DNA of 30,344 nt, from the NCBI GenBank assembly GCA_039809105.1, contig JBDHUJ010000021.1, forward strand, positions 1 through 30,344. The letters run 5' to 3'. This document shows positions 22,514-29,722 of the stretch, piece after piece (position 1 is the stretch's first letter; each line of letters opens with the position of its first letter). The translations under genes were made by a program, and so were the position numbers. The DNA comes from JBDHUJ01 sp039809105 (GTDB taxonomy: Bacteria > Patescibacteriota > Saccharimonadia > Saccharimonadales > UBA4665). The notes under the pieces were generated by a model that worked only from the letters and a program-made list of their open reading frames with translations, was not told where the DNA came from and ran no database searches.

Positions 22514-22542
22514 ACTATGTATCAAGCCCGGTGAATTGTCAA
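22514..22542 (-). promoter_or_regulatory. HdeD operon promoter with SD leader
   Basis: On the minus strand TTGACA (22542-22537), a 17-nt spacer and CATAGT (22519-22514). The start would fall near 22507, leaving a leader of about 23 nt with AAGGAGG. It contrasts with the leaderless promoters. Confidence 0.55.
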
Positions 22543-22569
22543 TGACTTGGTCTATGAAACTTCATCTCT

Positions 22570-22594
22570 GTCATTCCCGCGAAAGCAGGAATCC
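22570..22594 (+). repeat. Single REP-like GTCAT unit
   Basis: The unit starts GTCATTCCCGCGAAAGC and closes AGGAATCC. ATTCCC-N8-AGGAAT is one base from the Neisseria dRS3 pattern ATTCCC-N8-GGGAAT. It is the only GTCAT unit here without an inverted partner. Confidence 0.75.
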
Positions 22595-22614
22595 ATTTTC
22601 TCCAAGACACTTCC

Positions 22615-22638
22615 ATACTTTTTGACCGCAAAAAGTAT
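22615..22638. repeat. 10-bp perfect inverted repeat
   Basis: ATACTTTTTG (22615-22624) and CAAAAAGTAT (22629-22638) around ACCG. The A/T-rich ends could also serve as a weak terminator on either strand, but no adjacent gene requires it. Confidence 0.6.
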
Positions 22639-22694
22639 CAAAAACTCCCGGCCAGGAACAAAAACGCGACTATCCTCCAGCTGACCGATACGAC

Positions 22695-22843
22695 TAGCGA
22701 GCCGAACTCCCTCCGGTCGGCCTAAAGGCTAAGCGTCTCGCTAATCTGTACCGGCCAGCCTCCGGCTAATCGGTTTTTGCAATGGCCGGAAAGCTGTGTG
22801 GCTCCTGCGGAGCCATGATTAAACAAGTCCGCCTGCTGCGGAC
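22695..22843. ncRNA. Candidate structured RNA or decayed repeat
   Basis: At least four short stems occur within 150 nt: 7-bp arms 22695-22701/22737-22743, a 4-bp stem 22757-22767, a 6-bp stem with a 3-nt loop 22800-22814, and a 6-bp stem 22827-22843. The density of G+C-rich hairpins exceeds that of other gaps in the window. The strand is undetermined; it would be transcribed as the 3' end of the minus-strand gene at 22853 if that gene reads through. It could equally be a remnant of a mobile repeat. Confidence 0.3.
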
Positions 22844-22852
22844 GTTCGCGTT

Positions 22853-24133
22853 TCAGGTTTCTTTTTTCACGTTTCCGGGGGTTTTGGCGGCGAGGGTTTC
22901 GATGACGAGTACGAGCACGACGAGCGCAAATCCATACCACAGCAGCGCTTTCGGCGTGAGGCGTACGGTTAGGAAAATGATGCCCAGCAGGGCAACCAGA
23001 CTCCATTCGATGTACCGTTTGAACCGGCCGAGCCAGAGCGTGAAGCCGTTCTCGTCGCCGCTGAAAATGGACTGGTGCAGTTTGCCGGCAAACAGGTCGC
23101 TGGTCCGCGCTCGGAACCCGAGTGCTGACCGGCTGGTGCCGCTGACCCAGGCTATGAGGGCTACGAGCGCGAATGCAACGAGGATGCTGGTGGTCTGCAC
23201 AACGAGCTGATGGAAGACAATCTGCACCGTGTCGCGCACTGCGTCGGAATACTGCGGCTGTGCTTTGCCGGCAGCGAGTTCGCGGACGACACGCAGGCTG
23301 ATGAGCGTGACGAACATCGCCAGCGCCGAAAGTATGCCGAGGAGCACGACGGCCCGTCGCCGGTTTTTGCTAAGCCATACGCCTGCCGCAGCGCAGACCA
23401 GAAACAGTCCGATGGCAAGCACGCGCCACAGGTCTATGTGCGTAATCACGCGGTTGAGCACCGTGACCCACTCGCCTTGGACTAGTTGTATGTCGCCGAT
23501 TTTTGCGGGTAGCTTTTTGTTGGCCAGAAAGCTCAGTTTGGTGCCTTGCAGGTTGGCGCTCAGGCTGGTGTATACTTCGCCGATGTCTATGCTGCCATCG
23601 CTCCCGTTCTTTTCGACGCTGGCGATGAACCGGGTGTGGGCGCGCGACAGCGTGTTGTTCCAAGTGTCTTGGAACTTAGGGTTTGCCAGAATCTTATCGA
23701 GCTGATTGTTCGTCTGGCTTTTGAGCCCGCTGGCGATGGACGGCGCCAAAAAATCGGCGCGTGGCGGCAAGACGTCCGTAACTACCTGCTGTACATCCAC
23801 CGCTTCGAACAGCCGGTTCGTAGCCCGGTCGGCGATGGCATGTTGCACATTCGAATTCTGGATTATCGGCGCGGTGGCGGCCACGAACCGGTCGTTTTTG
23901 ACGATGGTGTTGCCGGTCCAGAATAGCAAGTTACCGGCGACCAGCAGGGCGACTGCGAAACACAGCAGCAAGATGGCGCCGACGGGTTTGAAGCTGAACG
24001 TGCGGCTCGGCTGCGGTGCGGCGGCTTTCTTGAGCCGTTCGTTTTCGGCCCGAAGCTCAGCGACTTCGGCTTCGAGTTTGGTAAGTTGGGTTTTGGTCTT
24101 GCGGGCGGAATCAGAATCGGTCTTCTTGGCCAT
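22853..24133 (-). CDS. Multi-pass membrane protein with N-terminal coiled coil
   Basis: A 426-aa protein. Residues about 14-38 form a short coiled coil (KLEAEVAELRAENERL). A membrane helix follows at about 53-75, then an extracytoplasmic region with FVAATAPIIQNSNVQHAIADRATNRLFEAVD. Further hydrophobic helices lie near 240-260, 267-285, 317-340 and 380-425. The extracytoplasmic pattern resembles integral membrane proteins of Actinobacteria that have no assigned function. A likely SD (AAAGGGG) precedes the ATG. It is 36 nt downstream of the yggT-like gene and probably shares its transcript. A role in envelope organisation is possible but not shown. Confidence 0.78.
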   Translation of the reverse strand: MAKKTDSDSARKTKTQLTKLEAEVAELRAENERLKKAAAPQPSRTFSFKPVGAILLLCFAVALLVAGNLLFWTGNTIVKNDRFVAATAPIIQNSNVQHAIADRATNRLFEAVDVQQVVTDVLPPRADFLAPSIASGLKSQTNNQLDKILANPKFQDTWNNTLSRAHTRFIASVEKNGSDGSIDIGEVYTSLSANLQGTKLSFLANKKLPAKIGDIQLVQGEWVTVLNRVITHIDLWRVLAIGLFLVCAAAGVWLSKNRRRAVVLLGILSALAMFVTLISLRVVRELAAGKAQPQYSDAVRDTVQIVFHQLVVQTTSILVAFALVALIAWVSGTSRSALGFRARTSDLFAGKLHQSIFSGDENGFTLWLGRFKRYIEWSLVALLGIIFLTVRLTPKALLWYGFALVVLVLVIETLAAKTPGNVKKET

Positions 24134-24169
24134 GGTGTCCCCTTTCTTACATTATGCGGGCTGGATGTG

Positions 24170-24673
24170 CTAACGGGTGGTGGTTGTACGCGACGTAGTG
24201 GTAGTGGTGCTCGGGCGTACTGCAACCGCAGGGCGGGCCTGCTGCTTGGCGGCGAGTTGTGCGGCCTGTGCTTTCGCTTCGCGCTGGCGAGCCAGGCGAA
24301 TCCGGGCGGCTTCGGTGTAGGTATCCATCTTGTTCTGGATGTAATGTATCAACGCCGAAAAGCCCCAGCCTATGAGCCCGTACATTATCATCGCAAAGAG
24401 CGACGCCACGTCCAGGTAGCCGGTTTCACTGACCGGCTTCGGCGGAAAAATGCCGCGGAACGGCTGCAAGAAACTAGCGGAAGTTTCGTACACGAAATTC
24501 ACGAACAGCGTCGACGGGTTGGCCGAAAACGCCAGCAGGAACACCCGCATCCCTAGCATTATGATGCCGAAGATAATCCATATATACATCGCATACAAAA
24601 TAACCTTGCCGATTATAAGGTACGTTGGCGGTTTGATATCATCGACCATATTCGCAGCTGCAGCTTTACTCAT
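24170..24673 (-). CDS. YggT-family membrane protein
   Basis: A 167-aa protein with two or three hydrophobic segments: ILYAMYIWIIFGIIMLGMRVFLL at about residues 25-47, and LFAMIMYGLIGWGFSALIHYI at about 92-112. Between them is the YggT pattern FVYETSASFLQPFRGIFPP. YggT proteins are small envelope proteins linked to cell division or osmotic shock; the role here is not known. The C-terminal 50 residues are cytoplasmic-looking, arginine- and alanine-rich, then a threonine-rich tail (TTTTTSRTTTTR). I start at 24673 because AAAGGAGGT lies 4 nt upstream; the frame open to 24808 has no start signal. Confidence 0.85.
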   Translation of the reverse strand: MSKAAAANMVDDIKPPTYLIIGKVILYAMYIWIIFGIIMLGMRVFLLAFSANPSTLFVNFVYETSASFLQPFRGIFPPKPVSETGYLDVASLFAMIMYGLIGWGFSALIHYIQNKMDTYTEAARIRLARQREAKAQAAQLAAKQQARPAVAVRPSTTTTTSRTTTTR

Positions 24674-24691
24674 AAGACCTCCTTTAAATAC

Positions 24692-24720
24692 CTTCATTGT
24701 ACTCCATCTGTAAACCCCAC
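24692..24720 (-). promoter_or_regulatory. Possible yggT promoter
   Basis: On the minus strand TACAAT (24701-24696) lies 22 nt before the ATG at 24673, with a TTTGGT-like -35 about 17 nt further upstream. The leader carries the SD AAAGGAGGT. Confidence 0.4.
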
Positions 24721-24789
24721 CAAACGATTTACTACCCAGGGCTGAAACGGCTATCGCAAACGCGCATCCAAGAGGCTTTCCCACTCTGC

Positions 24790-24801
24790 TATGATTAGTA
24801 C
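24790..24801 (+). promoter_or_regulatory. -10 of the PPOX-fold gene, leaderless
   Basis: TATGAT at 24790-24795 with 6 nt to the ATG at 24802. Confidence 0.55.
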
Positions 24802-25260
24802 ATGTCAAACCAACGCGCCAAAGAGATTATCGAAAACATCCCATACATAACCCTCGCGACCACGACCAGCGACGGCATGCCATGGAACTCGCCGGTCTTT
24901 GCCGCTCATGACACAGCATTCAATTTCTACTTCGGCACGCACCGGCAAAGTCAAAAGGCCAAAAACATCCAGTCGAACCCGAACGTGTTTCTGGTCATAT
25001 ATGATTCGACCGTTCCGCCAGGCAATGGCGAAGGCGTATATATCCAGGCCACGGCTTCTGCGATTACCGACCCGGAAGAGATTGCAGGTGCGCACCGCCT
25101 GCTGTGGGACGAGCATACGGTACCGTACTGGAAGCTAGAGGAGTTCACCGAAGCCTCGCCGCTCGTCTTGTTCAAAGTGGTACCAAACAAAGTCTGGATG
25201 AACGACGAAGGCGAAGCCGACGGGCACTACGTCGACACACGGACAGAAGTGGCACTGTAG
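24802..25260 (+). CDS. Pyridoxamine 5'-phosphate oxidase-fold flavoprotein
   Basis: A 152-aa split beta-barrel protein of the PPOX-like superfamily, which binds FMN, F420 or haem. The N-terminal pattern YITLATTTSDGMPWNSPVFAAHD is typical of the fold (about residues 15-37), followed by YFGTHRQSQKAKNI with basic residues suited to a flavin phosphate, and a C-terminal FKVVPNKVWM strand. The true reaction is unknown, and true PdxH activity is unlikely without its substrate loop. It has a leaderless TATGAT start. An SRPBCC-domain gene begins 1 nt after its stop, so the two form an operon. Confidence 0.85.
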   Translation: MSNQRAKEIIENIPYITLATTTSDGMPWNSPVFAAHDTAFNFYFGTHRQSQKAKNIQSNPNVFLVIYDSTVPPGNGEGVYIQATASAITDPEEIAGAHRLLWDEHTVPYWKLEEFTEASPLVLFKVVPNKVWMNDEGEADGHYVDTRTEVAL

Positions 25261-25261
25261 T

Positions 25262-25642
25262 ATGACTACTACTGAAGCTCACGTCATCATAAACAGACCG
25301 GTTGAAGCTGTCTTTGCGTTCTGTATCGACCCATCAAACACACCCAAGTGGGTTGACTCTGTTGCCGTAGAGCAGACAAACGAGTGGCCGGTCAAAGTGG
25401 GTACGGTATACCGCAGTCAAAACCAGGCGGGCGAATGGTTTCAGCTCGAACTTACAGACTACAGGCCTACTCAGGCATTTACGCTCAGCAAACAAGATGG
25501 CGGCCAGGTCCGGTATGTATTCAGTGCGCCCAGCCCCGGCACGACACAGCTCGACTACACATGGACAAGCGATACTGAACTGAGCGAGGAGTTTCTGAAT
25601 GCACTGCTTGGTAAGTTGAAAACAGTCATCGAAACAAGTTAG
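25262..25642 (+). CDS. SRPBCC (START-like) domain protein
   Basis: A 126-aa protein with the helix-grip START/Bet v1-like fold. The opening VIINRPVEAVFAFCIDPSNTPKW (about residues 8-30) is the hallmark of polyketide-cyclase/dehydrase-like members. Strands follow in GTVYRSQN, FQLELTDYRP and RYVFSAPSPGTTQLDYTW, and then a C-terminal helix. These proteins bind hydrophobic ligands in a deep cavity; the ligand is unknown. Its ATG begins 1 nt after the PPOX-fold gene, indicating co-transcription. Confidence 0.85.
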   Translation: MTTTEAHVIINRPVEAVFAFCIDPSNTPKWVDSVAVEQTNEWPVKVGTVYRSQNQAGEWFQLELTDYRPTQAFTLSKQDGGQVRYVFSAPSPGTTQLDYTWTSDTELSEEFLNALLGKLKTVIETS

Positions 25643-25676
25643 CTAATGTAATAAGACTCACCGGCTTACCAAGTTT

Positions 25677-26834
25677 TTACTCAACTAGTATACGTCGCAC
25701 ATCTGAGCTAAGAGCTGTGAGCAGATTGTAACTAAATAACCCACGTTCTCTTGCGATGGTATCTATGGAATTCTTATCGTTAGGGTTGTTGCTATAAACG
25801 ATTACCTCATCGCCGACCTGCGCATCGATTCCGTCGAGGCTGAACATAGTGTGGTTCATGCAGACCCGCCCCACGATTGGCGTGAATGAGTCGCCTACCT
25901 TCACGAAGCCAGCGTTGCTCAGCGCCCGGTTTACGCCTTCGTAATAGCCGAGCGGCAGTACGCCGATTTTCATATCCTTCGGAGTGGTAAACGTATAGTT
26001 GTAGCTGACTTTCTCGTCTTTTTCTAAAGGTATGATTTTTGTTATCGTGCTGACGAGCTTCAATGCGGGCCGGAGTTCGTTGTGAAGTTCCTGGTGTAGC
26101 GGGTGGTCGGCAGGGAAAGGATTGATACCATAGGTGCCGATGCCTAAGCGCATAGTGTTTGCGTATTTTGATTTCGCTTTCAGGCTGCCCGCACTCTGGG
26201 CGATATGCAAGATAGTAGGATTCGCGCCTGCTTCTTGCGCCACTTCGACACATTCATCAAATAGTCTGACGGCCGCATCTACCGTAGCTGGGTCGTTGCC
26301 ATCACTATCCGCCAAGTGGCTCATAACGCCTTCAAGCTGTAGGTTCCGGTAATTCAGAATCAGTTTGGTAAGTTGCGATAGTTCATTCGGCCTAGCGCCA
26401 TAGCGGTTCATACCACTGTTGCATTCCAGATGGACTTTGATGTGTTTGCCCGTTTTCCCCAGGGCGTGAATAGTGGCTTCGTCGTGAACGACAAAAGTGA
26501 ATCCATCGTATTTGATGCGCTTGAAGTTCTCCGGCAGGATAGCGCCCATAACAAGGACAGGCTGGTTGCTTACTTCACGGACTCTGAGGGCTTCAAAATA
26601 CCCATCGACCGCGATGTAGGATATTTTCGTACCGCGCAAAGCCTGCGCGACAATCTCTATCCCATGACCGTATGCATTACCTTTGAGTACTGGAATAACT
26701 TGTTTGCCACTTAGACGCTTGAATAATTCTACGTTATCGCGAATAGCCTGCTTCGATACCTCAATGCGGTTGTGAGTAACATATTCTTTCTCGAATTTCT
26801 TAAGGAGCTTATCTATGTTCTTGCGGATTGACAT
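25677..26834 (-). CDS. alr: Alanine racemase
   Basis: PLP enzyme that interconverts L- and D-alanine and supplies D-alanine for peptidoglycan. It is 385 aa, normal length. The PLP lysine is Lys51 in VLKGNAYGHG. Downstream are HLECNSGMNRYG, the catalytic-tyrosine region KVSYNYTF, and the substrate loop IVGRVCMNHTMF, in which Asn replaces the commoner Asp after CM. The start at 26834 is supported by TAAAAT (26846-26841, minus) 6 nt upstream. It suggests that the cell makes or modifies its own wall. The 3' end faces the SRPBCC gene 34 nt away. Confidence 0.95.
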   Translation of the reverse strand: MSIRKNIDKLLKKFEKEYVTHNRIEVSKQAIRDNVELFKRLSGKQVIPVLKGNAYGHGIEIVAQALRGTKISYIAVDGYFEALRVREVSNQPVLVMGAILPENFKRIKYDGFTFVVHDEATIHALGKTGKHIKVHLECNSGMNRYGARPNELSQLTKLILNYRNLQLEGVMSHLADSDGNDPATVDAAVRLFDECVEVAQEAGANPTILHIAQSAGSLKAKSKYANTMRLGIGTYGINPFPADHPLHQELHNELRPALKLVSTITKIIPLEKDEKVSYNYTFTTPKDMKIGVLPLGYYEGVNRALSNAGFVKVGDSFTPIVGRVCMNHTMFSLDGIDAQVGDEVIVYSNNPNDKNSIDTIARERGLFSYNLLTALSSDVRRILVE

Positions 26835-26846
26835 ACAGGTATTTTA
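26835..26846 (-). promoter_or_regulatory. -10 of alr, leaderless
   Basis: TAAAAT (26846-26841, minus strand) with 6 nt to the ATG at 26834. The -10 of the divergent 26895 gene lies 36 bp away. Confidence 0.5.
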
Positions 26847-26881
26847 CATCGTCAGCCGTCCCAAACGATGAAACTGCCTGA

Positions 26882-26894
26882 TATACTACCGCTC
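26882..26894 (+). promoter_or_regulatory. -10 of the 26895 gene, leaderless
   Basis: TATACT at 26882-26887 with 7 nt to the ATG at 26895. It also argues against the in-frame ATG at 26868, which is upstream of the -10. Confidence 0.6.
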
Positions 26895-27536
26895 ATGAGC
26901 GAGCAGGTTCCATCTTTCAGGATTTCTAGGATACGAAGCGTTGCTCAGGTCGTGCATTGGAACTGCCAGCCCCGTGCTTATCTCGAGCGGAGCAAACTGC
27001 TGACACAACTGGCTATACCAGGTGGTATACATTCGTGCTTTGTGACTACGGCTCTCAATGGAGGAATCGTGACGGGCAACCTGTCTCCAGACGAGGCTGC
27101 GCATGTACAGGTAGAGCTTACTGACGATAGAAACCGAGGCAAGTGGGGTGAACGCCAGATACATGGCCGCACGCTCTTAACTTGGCAAGGTGACTTGGCT
27201 GCTGAAGTGGGTAGCATAACGGGGAGGGAATTCCCCTTCCGCTATGTCGATACTTCGTGGTGCGATTTTGACACAGAAACGCTCCCGACGTTCTTGCGAG
27301 AGCGCCTAGCGCAGGGTTATGCACTTTCTTGGGGTGACGAGACGCACCAAAGGCTGGCCGTAGGGATTTCCGAAAACGGTGCTACGACGGAAACCGTCGA
27401 CCCATATGTCCCGCTGGCCGAACAGAGTGAATCGGTAGAGGTGATTGCCGCGTGGCACCGCCCTGCGTCGCCACTGGCGATAATCGGCCGCTATGCAGTC
27501 GTAAGCGAACAGGAAATCGTCCGGCAGTTCCGGTAG
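26895..27536 (+). CDS. Unknown protein, possible papain-fold (C39-like) peptidase
   Basis: A 213-aa protein I do not recognise by name. The spacing of conserved-looking residues recalls C39-like and other papain-fold proteins. Cys48 sits at the start of a helix in GGIHSCFVTTALNGG. His151 is followed by a strand (THQRLAVGI) and then Asp169-Pro170 in TTETVDPYVPL, as in cysteine peptidases with GH.VVVVGY...DP. There is no signal peptide or membrane segment, so it would act inside the cell. The assignment is an inference from motif order; no catalytic Gln before Cys48 is obvious. It has a leaderless TATACT start and is divergent from alr. Confidence 0.6.
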   Translation: MSEQVPSFRISRIRSVAQVVHWNCQPRAYLERSKLLTQLAIPGGIHSCFVTTALNGGIVTGNLSPDEAAHVQVELTDDRNRGKWGERQIHGRTLLTWQGDLAAEVGSITGREFPFRYVDTSWCDFDTETLPTFLRERLAQGYALSWGDETHQRLAVGISENGATTETVDPYVPLAEQSESVEVIAAWHRPASPLAIIGRYAVVSEQEIVRQFR

Positions 27537-27589
27537 CCTTCCTACCAACCTTCAGGTCTACCTCCCCCTCGCCGAATCCCGCCGCTCCC

Positions 27590-27604
27590 ATAAGGAAGCC
27601 TTAT
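27590..27604. repeat. Short hairpin between orphans
   Basis: ATAAGG-AAG-CCTTAT, followed by AAATTTT on the plus strand. It lies 53 nt after the 26895 gene and might act as a weak terminator, though the stem is only 6 bp. Confidence 0.3.
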
Positions 27605-27638
27605 AAATTTTCAAGTAGACACGTATATGTCGCGTTGG

Positions 27639-27652
27639 TACACTGAGCCTGT
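27639..27652 (+). promoter_or_regulatory. -10 of the 27653 gene
   Basis: TACACT at 27639-27644 with 8 nt to the ATG at 27653. Confidence 0.4.
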
Positions 27653-28111
27653 ATGCGACGCTTGCCAGCCGAGGGTGAACCAAGTCCATTCGCACTTGAA
27701 GACGAACGGGATATTCGTCGTCTTTGGCAGTCGGACTGGGTTGCGCACGTCGTGATGACAGCGTATTCAGGTCATCCTCGTTTTTTGCAGAGCACTCTCG
27801 GCAGAGCAGCTCGATTGCTTGCGGGCCGGGTCCCAATCATATACTCGGACCCTCGTGGACTGCATCTTACCTTTCAATCTTGGGACGGTAGTGAGCACTC
27901 TCGTCAGTTTGCCCATGAAGCAGGCAAAGCTGCCGCGAGCTTGCTTGGGCTTAGCAGGCCTGAATTGTCCGATGTCAGTGTCACGAGGATTGACACGTCG
28001 CCTGAAACTACCACACGCGCTCTTGCCGAGATGGGTATCGTCCCATTCCCTAGGCCGAATCTAACAATCGTTCCGCCTGTTGAAGCAGCCGGCAATTTAC
28101 ACGAAGAATGA
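27653..28111 (+). CDS. Orphan 152-aa protein
   Basis: Unrecognised soluble protein. It has an acidic N-terminal helix (ALEDERDIRRLWQSDW), a central region FLQSTLGRAARLLAGRVPIIYSD, a strand GLHLTFQSWDG, a helix HEAGKAAASLLGL and a C-terminal strand/loop SVTRIDTSPE. The mixed alpha/beta pattern suggests a small folded domain but not a named family. A TACACT box 8 nt upstream supports the start. Its last 62 nt overlap the end of a convergent minus-strand frame (28050-28337), so one of the two is probably not intact. Confidence 0.6.
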   Translation: MRRLPAEGEPSPFALEDERDIRRLWQSDWVAHVVMTAYSGHPRFLQSTLGRAARLLAGRVPIIYSDPRGLHLTFQSWDGSEHSRQFAHEAGKAAASLLGLSRPELSDVSVTRIDTSPETTTRALAEMGIVPFPRPNLTIVPPVEAAGNLHEE

Positions 28112-28337
28112 GCAGTAGGAGTTTGACTATGAAGCCACGCAAATATTCCTTGAATCGTTCGGAACTAACTGGCCAGAATTTCCCATCGAGGGTGCCGCCG
28201 TCATACCAGTCGATATGGGCATGCTGAATATCTAAACCAGCTCGTTGCCACCACCGTCTTACTATCTTGTCTTTGAGCGTAGTACTATCACCAAGCCCGT
28301 TTATATATAGAAATCCAATCTTGGATGGACGTTTCAC
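28050..28337 (-). pseudogene. Possible truncated alpha/beta-hydrolase-like fragment
   Basis: A 95-aa frame starting GTG. Its first 50 residues (KIGFLYINGLGDSTTLKDKIV... then HAHIDWYDGGTL) look like the first strand, oxyanion-type NGLGD loop and second strand of an alpha/beta hydrolase. No nucleophile-elbow GxSxG follows. The last 25 residues (LLLLILRVNCRLLQ) are antisense to the neighbouring gene and look unconstrained. TATGAT (28349-28344, minus) lies 6 nt before the GTG, so the 5' end still looks functional. I interpret it as a gene that has lost its 3' part, but a short intact protein cannot be excluded. Confidence 0.45.
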
Positions 28338-28349
28338 GGCTTCATCATA
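28338..28349 (-). promoter_or_regulatory. -10 of the 28337 frame, leaderless
   Basis: TATGAT (28349-28344, minus strand) with 6 nt to the GTG at 28337, the same geometry as intact genes nearby. Confidence 0.45.
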
Positions 28350-28408
28350 CCAGCCGTCGGGACTGTTTAGCTACTGCGCTCTCTAATGTATAAAGTCATA
28401 GCCTCTGC

Positions 28409-28420
28409 TATCATTGACCT
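28409..28420 (+). promoter_or_regulatory. -10 of the FAD oxidase gene, leaderless
   Basis: TATCAT at 28409-28414 with 6 nt to the ATG at 28421. Confidence 0.5.
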
Positions 28421-29587
28421 ATGAGATACGATGTAATCGTAATCGGCCTGGGAGCCATGGGCAGTGCCGCGACGTACCAACTGACCAAGGCTGGTGCTAA
28501 GGTGCTGGGAATCGACCAGTTCGCACCGCCGCACAAGCACGGTTCCACGCACGGCGATACAAGAATCACACGTCTATCTATCGGCGAGGGCATGGAATAT
28601 GTTCCGCTCGTAAAACGCTCGCATGAACTGTGGCGCGAAATCGAGAAAGAAACCGGCCAGGAGCTATTGACACAGTGCGGCGGCCTCATCATGTGCATCC
28701 GCGACGGTTACGGTCAGCACAATAGCGGTGACTTTTTGCAAAACACGTTCGACGCGGCTGACAAATACGGTATCCCGCATGAAAAGCTTTCGACCGAAGA
28801 AATACGGAAACGTTTCCCGCAGTTCAACCTCTCCGGTGACGAACGTGGGTATTACGAGCCGGAGGCGGGATATCTGCGGCCTGAGAAATGTATCGAGGCG
28901 CAGCTGGGACTTGCCAAAAAATACGGTGCGACCTTGAGCTTGAACGAAAAAGTCACGGGTTTTACGTCTGATGAAGATGGTGTGACCGTAACGACTGACA
29001 AGGCAACCTACAGCGCCGAAAAACTCGTGATTTCGGCTGGTCCGTGGATGAAAGACTTCCTGCCGGAGTACGATGACATTTTCAAAATCCACCGTCAGGT
29101 TTTGTGGTGGTTCGAAATCGCGGATGAATCCATGTACGAGACTTACCGTGACATGCCGATTTTTGTCTGGGAATTTGGCAGCAGCCGCTACGATAATTTC
29201 TATGGTTTTCCAGCGATTGATGGCCCTAGTGGCGGACTGAAGCTTGCGACTGAGACGTACGATGAAGACACTTCGCCTGGTACGATTTCCCGGGACGTGC
29301 CAGCCGAAGAAGCGCAGGCTATGTACGACCACTACGTTAAGCGCCAGCTGCCGGGATTAGGCGGCAATGTCGTCAAAGCTGCGACGTGCATGTACACTGA
29401 CACGCCCGACGCCAAGTTCATTATCGACTACCACCCGCAGCACAAAAATGTCGTCGTAGCCTCACCGTGTTCTGGCCATGGCTTCAAACACTCAGCGGCA
29501 ATCGGCGAAGTGCTCTCGCAGATGGCGACAACCGGCAAGCCCCAGATTGATATTAGCAAATTCAGCTTTGCACGGTTTCAAAAGTAA
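28421..29587 (+). CDS. N-methyl-L-tryptophan/sarcosine oxidase-like flavoprotein
   Basis: A 388-aa FAD-dependent oxidase of the MSOX/SolA type, which oxidatively demethylates N-methyl amino acids to formaldehyde and hydrogen peroxide. The dinucleotide motif is VIVIGLGAMGSAA (residues 5-17), followed by GSTHGDTRITR (residues 41-51), the flavin-contact loop typical of this group. Cys323 in AATCMYTDTPD matches the cysteine that binds FAD covalently in MSOX, and ASPCSGHGFK is the conserved active-site loop near the C-terminus. Length and motifs are complete. Substrate preference between sarcosine, N-methyltryptophan and other amines cannot be decided. It has a leaderless TATCAT start and stands alone. 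Its codon use looks like that of its neighbours. Confidence 0.92.
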   Translation: MRYDVIVIGLGAMGSAATYQLTKAGAKVLGIDQFAPPHKHGSTHGDTRITRLSIGEGMEYVPLVKRSHELWREIEKETGQELLTQCGGLIMCIRDGYGQHNSGDFLQNTFDAADKYGIPHEKLSTEEIRKRFPQFNLSGDERGYYEPEAGYLRPEKCIEAQLGLAKKYGATLSLNEKVTGFTSDEDGVTVTTDKATYSAEKLVISAGPWMKDFLPEYDDIFKIHRQVLWWFEIADESMYETYRDMPIFVWEFGSSRYDNFYGFPAIDGPSGGLKLATETYDEDTSPGTISRDVPAEEAQAMYDHYVKRQLPGLGGNVVKAATCMYTDTPDAKFIIDYHPQHKNVVVASPCSGHGFKHSAAIGEVLSQMATTGKPQIDISKFSFARFQK

Positions 29588-29631
29588 CAACCACGGGTGG
29601 CTCTAAAACGTTCACTTAACAAACAACCAAA

Positions 29632-29653
29632 AAGAGAGCCGTTAGGCTCTCTT
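29632..29653 (-). terminator. Intrinsic terminator for the 30121 gene
   Basis: A perfect 9-bp stem AAGAGAGCC/GGCTCTCTT with a 4-nt loop. On the minus strand it is followed by a short T run (TTTTTGG), so it fits termination of the minus-strand nuclease-like gene. On the plus strand it lacks a T-tract after the stem, though it lies 44 nt past the oxidase stop. Confidence 0.75.
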
Positions 29654-29665
29654 GATGATAGTGAA

Positions 29666-29702
29666 GGTTCAGAATATGCGCTACGGCGCTGACGAGCCTT
29701 CA
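29666..29702. repeat. Nested imperfect hairpin
   Basis: GAAGGTTC pairs with GAGCCTTC (7 of 8, allowing one mismatch), enclosing GCGC-TACG-GCGC. It lies between the terminator and the end of the minus-strand nuclease-like gene, within its predicted 3' untranslated region. Confidence 0.35.
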
Positions 29703-29722
29703 ATACCTGTAATATAGCAAAA

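Larger units (their letters stand above)
22485..22852. other. 368-bp structured intergenic region
   Basis: No gene was found here. Contents from left to right: the HdeD promoter, one REP-like unit (22570-22594), a 10-bp inverted repeat (22615-22638), TAGCGAG/CTCGCTA arms (22695-22701, 22737-22743), AGCC-TCC-GGCT (22757-22767), GGCTCC-TGC-GGAGCC (22800-22814) and GTCCGC-CTGCT-GCGGAC (22827-22843). Short open frames cross it but look spurious. Confidence 0.6.

Noticed and set aside
22722..23006. Minus-strand 94-aa frame across the structured tract
   Set aside because: It is composed of hairpin sequence plus the antiphase of the 22853 gene, with no start signal.
24674..24808. Upstream extension of the YggT-like frame
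   Set aside because: The SD AAAGGAGGT at 4 nt marks the ATG at 24673, and the extension covers the probable promoter and the start of the PPOX gene.
29632..29653. Terminator of the plus-strand FAD oxidase
   Set aside because: The T run lies on the minus-strand side of the stem; on the plus strand the hairpin is followed by GATGATAG.
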